Origin: Firmicutes bacterium UBA2595
Lineage (GTDB): Bacteria > Bacillota > Thermincolia > Thermincolales > UBA2595
Assembly: GCA_002339745.1 (NCBI GenBank)
Contig: DDKP01000171.1
Location: 4,229-19,434 of the forward strand
Reading direction: 5' to 3'
Length of the DNA: 15,206 nt
Numbering within the stretch: the first letter of the stretch is position 1; each line of letters opens with the position of its first letter. Of the stretch, positions 1-7,367 are shown piece by piece. A program made the position numbers and the translations under genes. Below the pieces are notes generated by a model. It ran no database searches. It was not told the origin of the DNA and was given only the letters and a program-made list of their open reading frames with translations.

Positions 1-528
1 AACCACAGTGCCGGTATCCGGAAGGGCTTCGATAATCTCAAGCCCGACCGTGCCCTGGCCGGCAATAACAGCCGGGTCGTCAAAAGCATGAATAAAAACT
101 GCCCCGCTTTCTTCCTGGATCCGTTCGGCCGCTTTATACGCTTCATCATATGACTCTCCGCTCAGTACAACTTTGGCCCCATACCCTTTTGTAGCCACCA
201 GTTTGGCGATAGGCACCCCTTCAGGCATAACTATGGTGGATTCGATGCCCGCTTGGGTGGCAGCGTAAGCAACCCCCTGGGCATGATTACCTGCAGAGGC
301 TGCGATCACCCCATTCCGCAACACTCTGCGACTCAGGCCAACAATCTTGTTGTATGCTCCCCTTATCTTAAAGGAACCGGTTTTCTGCAGGTTCTCATAT
401 TTAAAGTATATTTCCTGCCCCAAGATTTTGGAAAAAGTTGCAGAATACTCCAGGGGAGTTCGCCTTACAACTCCGCTGATTTTATTTCGTGCCTTCACTA
501 CATCGCCGTATGTTACCGGCAAGCTCAT
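1..528 (-). CDS. ilvA: Threonine ammonia-lyase (threonine dehydratase), C-terminus cut by window edge
   Basis: PLP-dependent enzyme that deaminates L-threonine to 2-oxobutanoate, the first step toward isoleucine or of threonine catabolism. I translated the reverse strand: 176 codons from an ATG at 528, open to the window edge. The PLP-lysine motif TGSFKIRGA is seen with K54, and the phosphate-binding loop SAGNHAQG lies at about 78-85, as in fold-type II threonine/serine dehydratases. The N-terminus (TYGDVVKARNKI, then RTPLEYS) is typical. A ribosome binding site (AAGGTGAT) sits about 5 nt before the ATG. The family is about 320-410 residues, so roughly half is missing. Whether a C-terminal ACT regulatory domain exists (biosynthetic IlvA-like or short TdcB-like) cannot be seen. 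It is the last gene visible of the leftward run that begins with cphB. Serine dehydratase activity is an alternative within the same fold. Confidence 0.93.
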   Translation of the reverse strand, partial: MSLPVTYGDVVKARNKISGVVRRTPLEYSATFSKILGQEIYFKYENLQKTGSFKIRGAYNKIVGLSRRVLRNGVIAASAGNHAQGVAYAATQAGIESTIVMPEGVPIAKLVATKGYGAKVVLSGESYDEAYKAAERIQEESGAVFIHAFDDPAVIAGQGTVGLEIIEALPDTGTVV

Positions 529-586
529 GAGATCACCTTTTCAAGGTCTGCTGCGGTTTAACCACTGCGACAATTTATTAGTCTGG

Positions 587-615
587 TAAAATAAAATACC
601 CGGATTTAAGCGGGT
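587..615 (-). terminator. Weak intrinsic terminator-like hairpin after the nucleotidyltransferase gene
   Basis: Read on the minus strand, ACCCG (615-611) pairs with CGGGT (602-598) around an 8-nt loop and is followed by the T-rich run ATTTTATTTTA. The stop codon of the nucleotidyltransferase lies inside the loop. The stem is only 5 bp, so termination may be partial. It would separate ilvA from the upstream genes or lower its expression. Confidence 0.35.
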
Positions 616-1361
616 CTATCCAGGTACGCAGATACTATTGAATAGTCACTAGGTTTATCAACATCTATACCGATCTCGGGATATGCCGTAACCACTGCTC
701 TACCCTTAATTCCCAACAATTCGGAGACCTTTTTCTCTAATTCCGGGATAGAAAGCCGGTTGACCAGGAACTTCAGGACAAACTTTAATCCTAACAACCT
801 GCACAGGTGAATAGGACTTTTCCTGTGATAGATGAAGTTCTCAGCCAGTGGAGCGCATCTGGCGACAGCCTCCGGGTTGATAATAAATAAATTCCCTCCG
901 GTAAAGGTACCTTCCTGCAGTTTTACACTGGTCCTGGTTATAGCCGGAAAACGCTCCTTTATCTCCACCATCGGCACAATCGGATAGAAGAAGTCAATAT
1001 CATCTTCCCGGCATTGTCTTACAAAATCGTCAACAGCTCCGGGAGTCAGCAGGGGAATATCACATGCGGCTACTAAAACCCGCCGGGTTCTGTTAACAGC
1101 GCTGAACGCCCTGATCAGGTTCTCCAGCACAGTCCCGTTAGCTTCCACAACTTCTACAGCCTCATCGGGAAACATTTCCTTTATTATGGATGGGCCCGCA
1201 ATGACCACTTTTCTTATACATTCCGACTGAAGCAGAGCCTCGACAACATATCTGATCATAGGTCGGTCCCCTACCGTGATCAGCGCTTCATTGACTTCTT
1301 TACTGCATTCCCGCAACGGCCCGGAATTAGGACTTCCTGCCAGAACAACTGCATCAAGCAT
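606..1361 (-). CDS. MobA/IspD-like nucleotidyltransferase family protein
   Basis: A 251-residue GT-A-fold nucleotidyltransferase of unknown substrate. Family-like features are the N-terminal LVL-type strand (MLDAVVLAGS), the segment NEALITVGDRPMIRYVV at about 24-40, the metal-binding type motif ACDIPLL at 99-105 (D101), the GTFTGGN loop at 151-157 and the C-terminal GIDVDKPSDY at 231-240. The last resembles the aspartate-containing ending of sugar and molybdopterin nucleotidyltransferases. The glycine-rich LAGGxGxRM loop is degenerate (LAGSPNSGPLRE), and the usual lysine of the N-K-A/P-L signature is E25. Substrate therefore cannot be inferred, and MobA activity in particular is not supported. 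It follows the GntR gene by 27 nt on the same strand, so the two are probably co-transcribed. The stop codon lies in a terminator-like hairpin. Confidence 0.75.
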   Translation of the reverse strand: MLDAVVLAGSPNSGPLRECSKEVNEALITVGDRPMIRYVVEALLQSECIRKVVIAGPSIIKEMFPDEAVEVVEANGTVLENLIRAFSAVNRTRRVLVAACDIPLLTPGAVDDFVRQCREDDIDFFYPIVPMVEIKERFPAITRTSVKLQEGTFTGGNLFIINPEAVARCAPLAENFIYHRKSPIHLCRLLGLKFVLKFLVNRLSIPELEKKVSELLGIKGRAVVTAYPEIGIDVDKPSDYSIVSAYLDRPA

Positions 1362-1388
1362 ACAACTATTTTCCCCTTCGTACAGGTA

Positions 1389-2084
1389 TTACCCTTCCTT
1401 TTCCGTTATATTACGTTCATTCAACAGTTCAAACATACTGTTTTCGGCGTTTTCAATATGCTCCCTGGCCAGAGCCTGGGCGAGTTCAACATTTCTTTCA
1501 GATACCGCTTCAACTATTTTTTTGTGTTCCTCCAATGCGTATTTCATCCGGCCGGGAATCGAGAGGGAAGCTGTCCGGAACCGTTGAATTTGTTCCCTCA
1601 GGTTGCTGACAATCTGGACCAGCCGCTCATTGCGGGTGGCTTTAAACAGAGTATCGTGAAACTCACCGTCCACCTCAATCAGTTTCTCCAGGTCATTATT
1701 ATTGACACACTCGCCTATTTTAACCAGAATTCTCTCCAGCTGATCCAGCTCTTCCTCTGTTATCCGCTCGGCCGCCAACCCCGCGGCCAGACCCTCGAGA
1801 GCTGCCCTTATTTCAAAGACGTCGGCTATGTCCTTGGTGGAAATATCCGCCACATAAGCACCTTTCCTTGGAACCATAACCACAAACCCTTCCAATTCCA
1901 GTTTGCGTATGGCTTCTCGTACAGGTGTACGGCTGACCCCCATCTCCTCAGCCAATTGAATCTCCATAAGGCGCTCTCCTGGTTTCAGAGTCGCGTTTAT
2001 GATAGCTTCCCGCAGAGTTTCAAAAACAATCTCCCGCAATGGTTTGTAGTTATCCAGTGTCACAGGTATTAATCTTCTTTCCAT
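1389..2084 (-). CDS. GntR-family transcriptional regulator, FadR subfamily (FCD domain)
   Basis: A 231-residue DNA-binding regulator. Residues about 13-77 form the GntR winged helix-turn-helix, including LREAIINATLKPGERL and the recognition segment GVSRTPVREAIRKLELEGFV. Residues about 85-215 are the all-helical FCD ligand domain. Its usual metal/ligand residues are all present: D139 and H143 (in VDGEFHD), H187 and H209. An intact metal-dependent effector site is therefore likely, probably for an organic acid, though the ligand is not known. The start ATG has an AAAGGAAG ribosome binding site. The gene lies between ispE (58 nt upstream on the minus strand) and the nucleotidyltransferase (27 nt). 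Proximity suggests local regulation or autoregulation, but I could not identify a convincing operator. Confidence 0.92.
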   Translation of the reverse strand: MERRLIPVTLDNYKPLREIVFETLREAIINATLKPGERLMEIQLAEEMGVSRTPVREAIRKLELEGFVVMVPRKGAYVADISTKDIADVFEIRAALEGLAAGLAAERITEEELDQLERILVKIGECVNNNDLEKLIEVDGEFHDTLFKATRNERLVQIVSNLREQIQRFRTASLSIPGRMKYALEEHKKIVEAVSERNVELAQALAREHIENAENSMFELLNERNITEKEG

Positions 2085-2142
2085 CTCTCTCTTCCTTTCA
2101 GCAGGCGGTTAAAAAAATATAAATATCTGAAAAATGAATATT

Positions 2143-3033
2143 CTATGTTTTTTGCCTGAATTCCTCCCGTTCAGCAGGCCACATCCTCGAGACCTTTACA
2201 AACATATCAGGTATAAGTGTTTTTAACCGCCCCGCGGCTTTTTCGGCAGTATCCCTATCTTCAGCAACCGCAAAAACGGAAGGACCGCTGCCGGACATCA
2301 GGGGGTTCTGCAGTCCCGACTTTTGCATGGCCTGTTTCACTTGCAGGACCGCAGGGTATCTCTCAATAGTAACGGACTCAAGTACATTGACCAGGTTTCC
2401 GGTTATCTTTTTTAAGTCACCGGACAATAAAGCATTGACCATTCCCCTGGTGTCAGGCCGCCTGGTAACTTTTTCGGACTGAAAATTCCGGTAGACTTCA
2501 GCAGTCGATACTTCCATATTCGGCTTGGCCACAACAACCCAGAATTCAGGAGCATCCGGCAGGCTGTCGATAAACTCCCCCCTGCCCCTGGCCAGAGCAG
2601 TACCTCCCATGATACAAAAAGGTACGTCCGACCCTATAAGCGCGCCTTTGTCAAGAAGTTCCCCCCGGCTCAAACCGAGCTTCCATAACCTGTTAATGGC
2701 AATCATTACCGCCGCCGCATTCGAAGAACCGCCAGCCAGCCCCGCAGCTAAAGGGATATTTTTTTTTATTCTAATCCTAATCCCTTTTTCGGGTCCAAAT
2801 GAGTCTATCATCAACCTGGCAGCCCTAAAAGCAATATTTGACTCCCCACCGGGCAATAACGGATGGTCGGTGGTCACGTCAATCCCTGACTTCGCTTCTT
2901 CTACGGTTACCACATCATGCAGTTCTATGGTCTGCATAATCGTTTCTATCTCGTGGTAACCGTCAGATCTTTTCCCCAGCACGTCAAGAGTCAGGTTTAT
3001 TTTGGCCCTGGCCTTTACCTGTAATTTATCCAT
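2143..3033 (-). CDS. ispE: 4-diphosphocytidyl-2-C-methyl-D-erythritol kinase
   Basis: GHMP kinase of the MEP (non-mevalonate) isoprenoid pathway. It phosphorylates CDP-methylerythritol at the 2-hydroxyl using ATP, in the cytoplasm. The 296-residue length fits the family. Diagnostic motifs are the N-terminal ARAKINLTLDVLGKRSDGYH, where the lysine, asparagine and histidine help bind substrate, the ATP-binding loop PLAAGLAGGSSNAAAV at about 94-109, and the C-terminal GHMP motif MSGSGPSVFAV. The ATG at 3033 has an AAGGGG ribosome binding site 7-8 nt upstream. It lies 69 nt downstream of cphA and 58 nt upstream of gntR in the same leftward run. The link with cyanophycin genes is probably positional rather than functional. 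Confidence 0.97.
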   Translation of the reverse strand: MDKLQVKARAKINLTLDVLGKRSDGYHEIETIMQTIELHDVVTVEEAKSGIDVTTDHPLLPGGESNIAFRAARLMIDSFGPEKGIRIRIKKNIPLAAGLAGGSSNAAAVMIAINRLWKLGLSRGELLDKGALIGSDVPFCIMGGTALARGRGEFIDSLPDAPEFWVVVAKPNMEVSTAEVYRNFQSEKVTRRPDTRGMVNALLSGDLKKITGNLVNVLESVTIERYPAVLQVKQAMQKSGLQNPLMSGSGPSVFAVAEDRDTAEKAAGRLKTLIPDMFVKVSRMWPAEREEFRQKT

Positions 3034-3051
3034 ATTAATTCCCCTTATATA

Positions 3052-3077
3052 ATATCAACTAATTTGTATTTTGATAT
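3052..3077. repeat. Inverted repeat in the cphA-ispE gap
   Basis: ATATCAA (3052-3058) and TTGATAT (3071-3077) form a 7-bp inverted repeat separated by 12 nt in the AT-rich 69-nt gap upstream of ispE. The size is compatible with a dimeric regulator site near an ispE promoter. AT-rich sequence makes chance repeats common, and no clear -35/-10 pair is visible, so the role is unproven. Confidence 0.25.
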
Positions 3078-3102
3078 CATCCAGGGAAATTCCTTCCTCC
3101 AT

Positions 3103-5757
3103 TTAACAAGTGCTTGGACAAGCCAGTTGCCTGTTTTCCGCCGGGAGCCCGCGGGCTGAATTCCGGCGTACTTCCTTCAGTAAATTCAGGATCGGCTCCA
3201 GTTTCTCATAGAATATAACAACCACGTCATGGGTTTCGGCAATACTTAAGCCTCGTTCAACAGCCGTGAGTTCCGGAAGTATCACTTCAACCTGTTCCGC
3301 CCCTGTTCCCGCTTCCAAAACTGCTTCTCTGATTACTTCCGCTACTTCTCCTGCCTTTCGCCCCCGCAGGTTAGAGTCTTCTTTGACGATAACGTAGTGA
3401 CAGTACTTTGACACTACTTTCCCTACCCTGGCTATATCCTCATTTTTCCTATCTCCAGGCATTCCCACCACACCGATGATTCGCTGGGGTCTTAGTTTTT
3501 TAATCGTCTGAAGAGTATTAAGATAACCTGCTTCGTTGTGGCCGTAATCGACAACCACTCTGAAACAGCCCATCTCAAAGATGTTAAACCTGCCCGGGTT
3601 AAAGTTTTCATCCGAGTTAAAGTCCAGCATTCCCTTTCTTATATCTTCAAGTTCGATTCCCAAGGCTATACACCCGGCTGCAGCCGCCAAGGTGTTCTGC
3701 ACATTATGTTGGGCCAGTCCTCCAAAAGTACATGGGATGCGTTTTATGGGCAGAACTTTTTTGGTTTTCTCACCGCATGCAACCACTAGGAACCCATTCT
3801 TGATAAAGACAGCGGTACCCCCTACCCCCAGATGCCTGCGGACGATTATATTATCAGAAGCTATGCTGAAATAAATAACTCCCGATTTAATCAACCTGGC
3901 AATCTGTACAACATGCCTGTCGTCAGCATTCAGAACGGTAAACCCGTTCCTGTGGACCGCCTCCGCCACTACAGCCTTAACATAAGCCATGTCTTCCAGG
4001 GTTTCAATGCCATCAATACCGAGATGGTCGTTACTGATGTTTGTAATAATGCCGACATCGCTGTAATCATATCCCAGGCCTGACCGCAGTATTCCCCCCC
4101 GCGCAGTTTCCAGCACCGCTACCTCCACTGACGGGTCTCGCAGGACAACCCCCGCACTTCGGGGGCCGGTGGTGTCTCCGCTGACTATTTTTCTTTCATT
4201 AATATAAATCCCGTCCGATGTAGTCGCTCCTACCACCAGACCCTTCTTCCGGAGGATATGGCTTAACATTCGCGTCACTGTGGTCTTTCCATTAGTACCT
4301 GTTACAGATATAATGGGGATTCTGGATTTGGACCCCGGCGGAAACAGTGTTTCTACAATAGCAGCAGCCACATTCCTGGCTTGCCCCCTGGCGGGGTAAT
4401 GGTGCATACGGATTCCCGGTGCTGCGTTTATTTCTATTAATGCGCCATTTTCCTGTAATAAAGGCCGGTCAATGGCCTTGGCCACCATGTCGACTCCCGC
4501 CACATCGAGCCCAACCAGCCGGACGGCTCTTATAGCCGTTTCAATGACCTGAGGGTGAACCCGGTCGGTCACATCGACGGCAATTCCACCGGTACTGAGA
4601 TTGGCATTTTCCCGCAGGTAAACAACCTCATCCTGAGCCGGGACCGATTCGGGCGACAGGCCCCTTTTACCCAGAACCATTATAACCTCCGAATCAAATT
4701 TGATTTTGGTCAAAGGTTTTTCATGTCCTTCCCCTCTTAAGGGGTCCTTGTTTACTATATCCACCAACTGTTTGATGGAACGGGCCCCGTCTCCAATCAC
4801 AAATGCCGGAATTTTCTCGGCGGCGGCAACCACCCTGTCTCCAACAACCAGCAGGCGGTAATGTTTCCCTTCAATAAACTCCTCTACCACCACCCGGGGA
4901 CTAAAGGAGCGAGCCAGCCGGAACCCTCGTTTTATCTCATGTTTTGACTGCAGGTTCAAGGTTATTCCTTTCCCCTGGTTACCATCAAAAGGTTTGATTA
5001 CTACAGGACCGCCTATCTGGCAGGCAAGGTCCAGCGCTTCTTCTTCGGTAACGGCCACTCCGCCCCATGGCACCGGTATCCCTGCCTCGGCCAGCAGATG
5101 CTTAACCAGTACTTTATTGCACGCAATGTCTACAGCGACACATTTAGTCCGGCTGGTAATAGTCGCTGCAATTCTTTGCTGGTACTTCCCATAGCCCAAC
5201 TGGAGAACACTTTCTTCTCCCAGCCGCATTACCGGGATTCCTCGTTTTAAAGCTTCCCTGGCGATAGCGGCAGTGCTTGGGCCTAAGCCTGTTTTTACAA
5301 TCTGTTCTTTTATCCTGGCGATTTCTTTTTCCAGGTTTGGATATTTGTTTTCCAGAAGAGAACGGACAAATTTCACCGCGCTCAAACAGGCTTGGAGTGC
5401 GCCCTCCTTTGATTCGTACTCAGTAATAACATTATACAGGCCGGGGGTTTCTGTCCTGAGAGTCTTTCCATATACCACATCACAACCTGCAAGGCATTGA
5501 AGTTCCAGGGCAACGTGTTCAATTACATGCCCAAGGTAAGTACCTTCATTAAGCCTTTCTATAAAACCGCCTGGTCGTCTTCGCGAACAGTGGTGGTCTC
5601 TCAGTGATGGCATATAATGAACTAATTTTTCGACAAACCCGGGAATCTCTTTAGTGGATACATCCGTGAAATTCTCCAGGTCAACCTTAAATTTAATTAC
5701 CGGCCGGTAACAGTACACGTTTGGCCCTTCTATCGTTCTAATCTCAATAATTTTCAT
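3103..5757 (-). CDS. cphA: Cyanophycin synthetase
   Basis: ATP-dependent, ribosome-independent polymerase that extends cyanophycin by adding aspartate to the backbone and then arginine to its side chain. The 884-residue length matches CphA1-type enzymes. The N-terminal domain is about 1-165. An ATP-grasp domain spans about 166-470, with VVIKPFDGNQGKGITLN at 252-268 and the metal-binding type segment LIEINAAPGIRMHHYP near 440-455. The C-terminal Mur-ligase-like domain starts with the P-loop VTGTNGKTTVTRM at 485-497 and continues with NISNDHLG near 573-580 and DYGHNEAGY near 737-745. All three active regions look intact. The start overlaps the end of cphB by 14 nt and has its own AAGGAG site inside cphB, so the two are translationally coupled. 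It is a storage-polymer enzyme expected to act at cytoplasmic granules. Confidence 0.97.
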   Translation of the reverse strand: MKIIEIRTIEGPNVYCYRPVIKFKVDLENFTDVSTKEIPGFVEKLVHYMPSLRDHHCSRRRPGGFIERLNEGTYLGHVIEHVALELQCLAGCDVVYGKTLRTETPGLYNVITEYESKEGALQACLSAVKFVRSLLENKYPNLEKEIARIKEQIVKTGLGPSTAAIAREALKRGIPVMRLGEESVLQLGYGKYQQRIAATITSRTKCVAVDIACNKVLVKHLLAEAGIPVPWGGVAVTEEEALDLACQIGGPVVIKPFDGNQGKGITLNLQSKHEIKRGFRLARSFSPRVVVEEFIEGKHYRLLVVGDRVVAAAEKIPAFVIGDGARSIKQLVDIVNKDPLRGEGHEKPLTKIKFDSEVIMVLGKRGLSPESVPAQDEVVYLRENANLSTGGIAVDVTDRVHPQVIETAIRAVRLVGLDVAGVDMVAKAIDRPLLQENGALIEINAAPGIRMHHYPARGQARNVAAAIVETLFPPGSKSRIPIISVTGTNGKTTVTRMLSHILRKKGLVVGATTSDGIYINERKIVSGDTTGPRSAGVVLRDPSVEVAVLETARGGILRSGLGYDYSDVGIITNISNDHLGIDGIETLEDMAYVKAVVAEAVHRNGFTVLNADDRHVVQIARLIKSGVIYFSIASDNIIVRRHLGVGGTAVFIKNGFLVVACGEKTKKVLPIKRIPCTFGGLAQHNVQNTLAAAAGCIALGIELEDIRKGMLDFNSDENFNPGRFNIFEMGCFRVVVDYGHNEAGYLNTLQTIKKLRPQRIIGVVGMPGDRKNEDIARVGKVVSKYCHYVIVKEDSNLRGRKAGEVAEVIREAVLEAGTGAEQVEVILPELTAVERGLSIAETHDVVVIFYEKLEPILNLLKEVRRNSARGLPAENRQLACPSTC

Positions 5758-6583
5758 TGTTTTCTCCTTTCACAGGTTCCTCTCTCAATGGTGTTCTCCT
5801 AATCAGATCAAATCCGAATCCTTTTGGAAGAACATGAAGAATTACGTTTTCGATAGCCAGAGCCTGACCGGGTGAAAGTTCCGAAACATTGGTGTACAGC
5901 ACCCGCCTCCCGTCCAGGAACGTTACTGTTTGAGAGCCTATTATTTCCAGCCTCGCATCCGGATGTACCAGTACGGCCGTGTCCTCATCTATCCCGATTC
6001 CCATTATATAAGGATTGTGTGCTACTACCGACAGAAGCCGGCCAATCCTTCCCCGCTGGGCAAAATGCTGGTCAATCACTGCCTCTTCCAGGAGGCCCAA
6101 CCCCGGGGCCATCTTTATAGTGTTCAGCTTGGGCGCCTCCTCGCTGTCGCCTTCCACTATCATCGTATTACTCATAACCGAAGCCCCGGCGCTGGTCCCG
6201 GCAATAATAGCGCCCCGCAGATAGGCTTTACGCAGCGCTTCGTTGGCCGCCGTCCCCCCCAATATGGTGGTGATCCGCAGCTGGTCTCCACCAGACAGGA
6301 ATATTCCGGTTGCTTTGTCTATCAGCCTTACCAGGTATAAATGATTAGCCCGCCTGCGCGAGTCTACGTCCAGGACTTCGACGTTTCCCGCCCCCAGTCT
6401 TTTGAAAATGTTGAAGTATTCCCTGCCAACCCTCTCCGGCTCCTGGGTAGCGGTTGTTAATACAATAATCGAAGACTTTTCAGCTCCGGATAACTCTATA
6501 AATCTGCTCAGTATTTCACATTCGCCCTGCTTGTCTTCGGCCCCCCCGATGATCAGCAGCGTTCCCTGCACCTTGTTTCCCAT
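5744..6583 (-). CDS. cphB: Cyanophycinase
   Basis: Serine-type exopeptidase (peptidase family S51) that hydrolyses cyanophycin to beta-Asp-Arg dipeptides. The 279-residue protein has the nucleophile motif AGTSAGAS with S131, preceded by FLSGGDQ at about 95-101. It also has the family signature DQHFAQRGRIGRL at 171-183 (H173) and GIGIDEDTA near 195-203. It has no signal peptide, which fits intracellular mobilisation rather than the secreted cyanophycinases used to degrade external polymer. The ATG at 6583 has a strong GGAGGAAT site. It is the first gene of the leftward run and overlaps cphA, so synthesis and breakdown enzymes are expressed together. No isoaspartyl dipeptidase gene, which would finish degradation, is present in this window. 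Confidence 0.96.
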   Translation of the reverse strand: MGNKVQGTLLIIGGAEDKQGECEILSRFIELSGAEKSSIIVLTTATQEPERVGREYFNIFKRLGAGNVEVLDVDSRRRANHLYLVRLIDKATGIFLSGGDQLRITTILGGTAANEALRKAYLRGAIIAGTSAGASVMSNTMIVEGDSEEAPKLNTIKMAPGLGLLEEAVIDQHFAQRGRIGRLLSVVAHNPYIMGIGIDEDTAVLVHPDARLEIIGSQTVTFLDGRRVLYTNVSELSPGQALAIENVILHVLPKGFGFDLIRRTPLREEPVKGENNENY

Positions 6584-6715
6584 TTATTCCTCCGGTTCCA
6601 GTAAATCAAAAAATATTTTTCCCTATTTTGCCATCTGTTATACGATTACCCACCCTGCAGCATATAATGATTTGAAGATACGGGAATGTAGCAGCGGAAA
6701 GTAATGAGTGGTAAA

Positions 6716-6742
6716 CGGAAGTTTGGCGGAGCAAACTAACCG
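6716..6742 (+). other. Hairpin in the leader of the L,D-transpeptidase gene
   Basis: CGG (6716-6718) and AGTTTG (6720-6725) can pair with CAAACT (6732-6737) and CCG (6740-6742) around a GCGGAG hexaloop, with a small internal bulge. It ends 8 nt before the AAGGAGG site of the downstream gene. It is not followed by a T-run on the plus strand, so it is not a terminator. Control of translation or mRNA stability is possible but unproven. Confidence 0.3.
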
Positions 6743-6761
6743 ATATATCAAGGAGGTCTTT

Positions 6762-7292
6762 ATGAACAACGGGAAAGTATACTCCCAGAAACGAATTCAA
6801 ATTTATACCTATAACCGTCAGCTGCACCTCATCTCAGGGCAGCGTCCGAACAGGATTTACCCGATTGCCGTTGGCAAACCGGAGACTCCCACCCCTAACG
6901 GTATTTACTCTATTATAAACAAAATCGTAAACCCCGGAGGCGGTCTGGGGACAAGATGGATGGGGTTGGACATACCCAACGGCCCTTACGGCATCCACGG
7001 CACATTCAAACCTGAAACCATCGGCAAGGCCGTTTCCAACGGCTGTATCAGAATGTATAACCATGATGTAGAGGAACTGTTCAGCCTGGTCCACATCGGC
7101 ACAACCGTCATGATAGATTCCCTTGCACCAGGTACTTCTCGTGATTTTTTGACTTATATAACAAAACCGGGAGACTCCCTCCGGAAAATCTCCCGCCTTT
7201 TTAGCGTCACTACCGATGAACTTGCTAAAATCAATGATCTTGATAACCCGGACCGCCTCCAGGTTGGCCAGGAACTAAAGATACCAAAGTGA
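6762..7292 (+). CDS. L,D-transpeptidase (YkuD domain) with C-terminal LysM
   Basis: Cysteine transpeptidase that forms 3-3 peptidoglycan cross-links or related amide exchanges. With the chosen start it is 176 residues. The YkuD catalytic region shows GIHGTF (H79) and VSNGCIRMYN (C95, R97), the full catalytic signature. A LysM peptidoglycan-binding domain occupies about 131-175 (ITKPGDSLRKISRLF through LQVGQELKIP). I chose the ATG at 6762 because a perfect AAGGAGG lies 5-6 nt upstream. An in-frame ATG at 6708 has no such site and would add 18 non-family residues. There is no signal peptide or membrane segment, unlike most envelope L,D-transpeptidases. B. subtilis YkuD also lacks a conventional signal and is spore-associated, though its LysM is N-terminal. 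A role in the spore or mother cell is an inference. Confidence 0.9.
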   Translation: MNNGKVYSQKRIQIYTYNRQLHLISGQRPNRIYPIAVGKPETPTPNGIYSIINKIVNPGGGLGTRWMGLDIPNGPYGIHGTFKPETIGKAVSNGCIRMYNHDVEELFSLVHIGTTVMIDSLAPGTSRDFLTYITKPGDSLRKISRLFSVTTDELAKINDLDNPDRLQVGQELKIPK

Positions 7293-7322
7293 GATTGGGC
7301 AGGGGGCGGTCCCATAAATATG

Positions 7323-7366
7323 ATACCTTTTCAGCCGGTCAAAATATTTGACGGGCAGGTATTTTT
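7323..7366. terminator. Bidirectional terminator-like inverted repeat between convergent genes
   Basis: ATACCT (7323-7328) pairs with AGGTAT (7357-7362) as an outer stem. GTCAAA (7338-7343) pairs with TTTGAC (7347-7352) as an inner stem around a 3-nt loop. On the plus strand the structure runs into TTTTT (7362-7366). It lies in the 75-nt gap between the stop codons of the L,D-transpeptidase (plus) and the chemotaxis receptor (minus), which is where a shared terminator is expected. The internal loop makes the stem imperfect, so strength is uncertain. Confidence 0.5.
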
Positions 7367-7367
7367 G

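Noticed and set aside
1458..2072. Plus-strand 204-codon open frame opposite the GntR gene
   Set aside because: It is fully antisense to an intact, motif-rich regulator. The translated sequence has no family features and is typical of a shadow frame.
2085..2142. AT-rich gap between ispE and gntR as a terminator
   Set aside because: A T-run exists on the minus strand, but no GC-containing stem precedes it. It is more likely just AT-rich leader.
3055..3102. 15-codon frame starting right after the cphA stop on the minus strand
   Set aside because: It is in frame with cphA after the stop and has no separate start signal or recognisable product. It is too short to support as a gene.
6663..6668. 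TATAAT on the plus strand as a promoter -10 for the L,D-transpeptidase
   Set aside because: No -35-like hexamer at 16-18 nt spacing. The nearest TTGCCA is 29 nt away, so the promoter is not supported.
6708..6761. Upstream ATG start for the L,D-transpeptidase
   Set aside because: There is no ribosome site before 6708, while 6762 has a perfect one. The extra 18 residues are not signal-peptide-like.
6606..6827. Minus-strand 73-codon open frame between cphB and the L,D-transpeptidase
   Set aside because: It overlaps the start of the L,D-transpeptidase, has no ribosome binding site and no recognisable motif.
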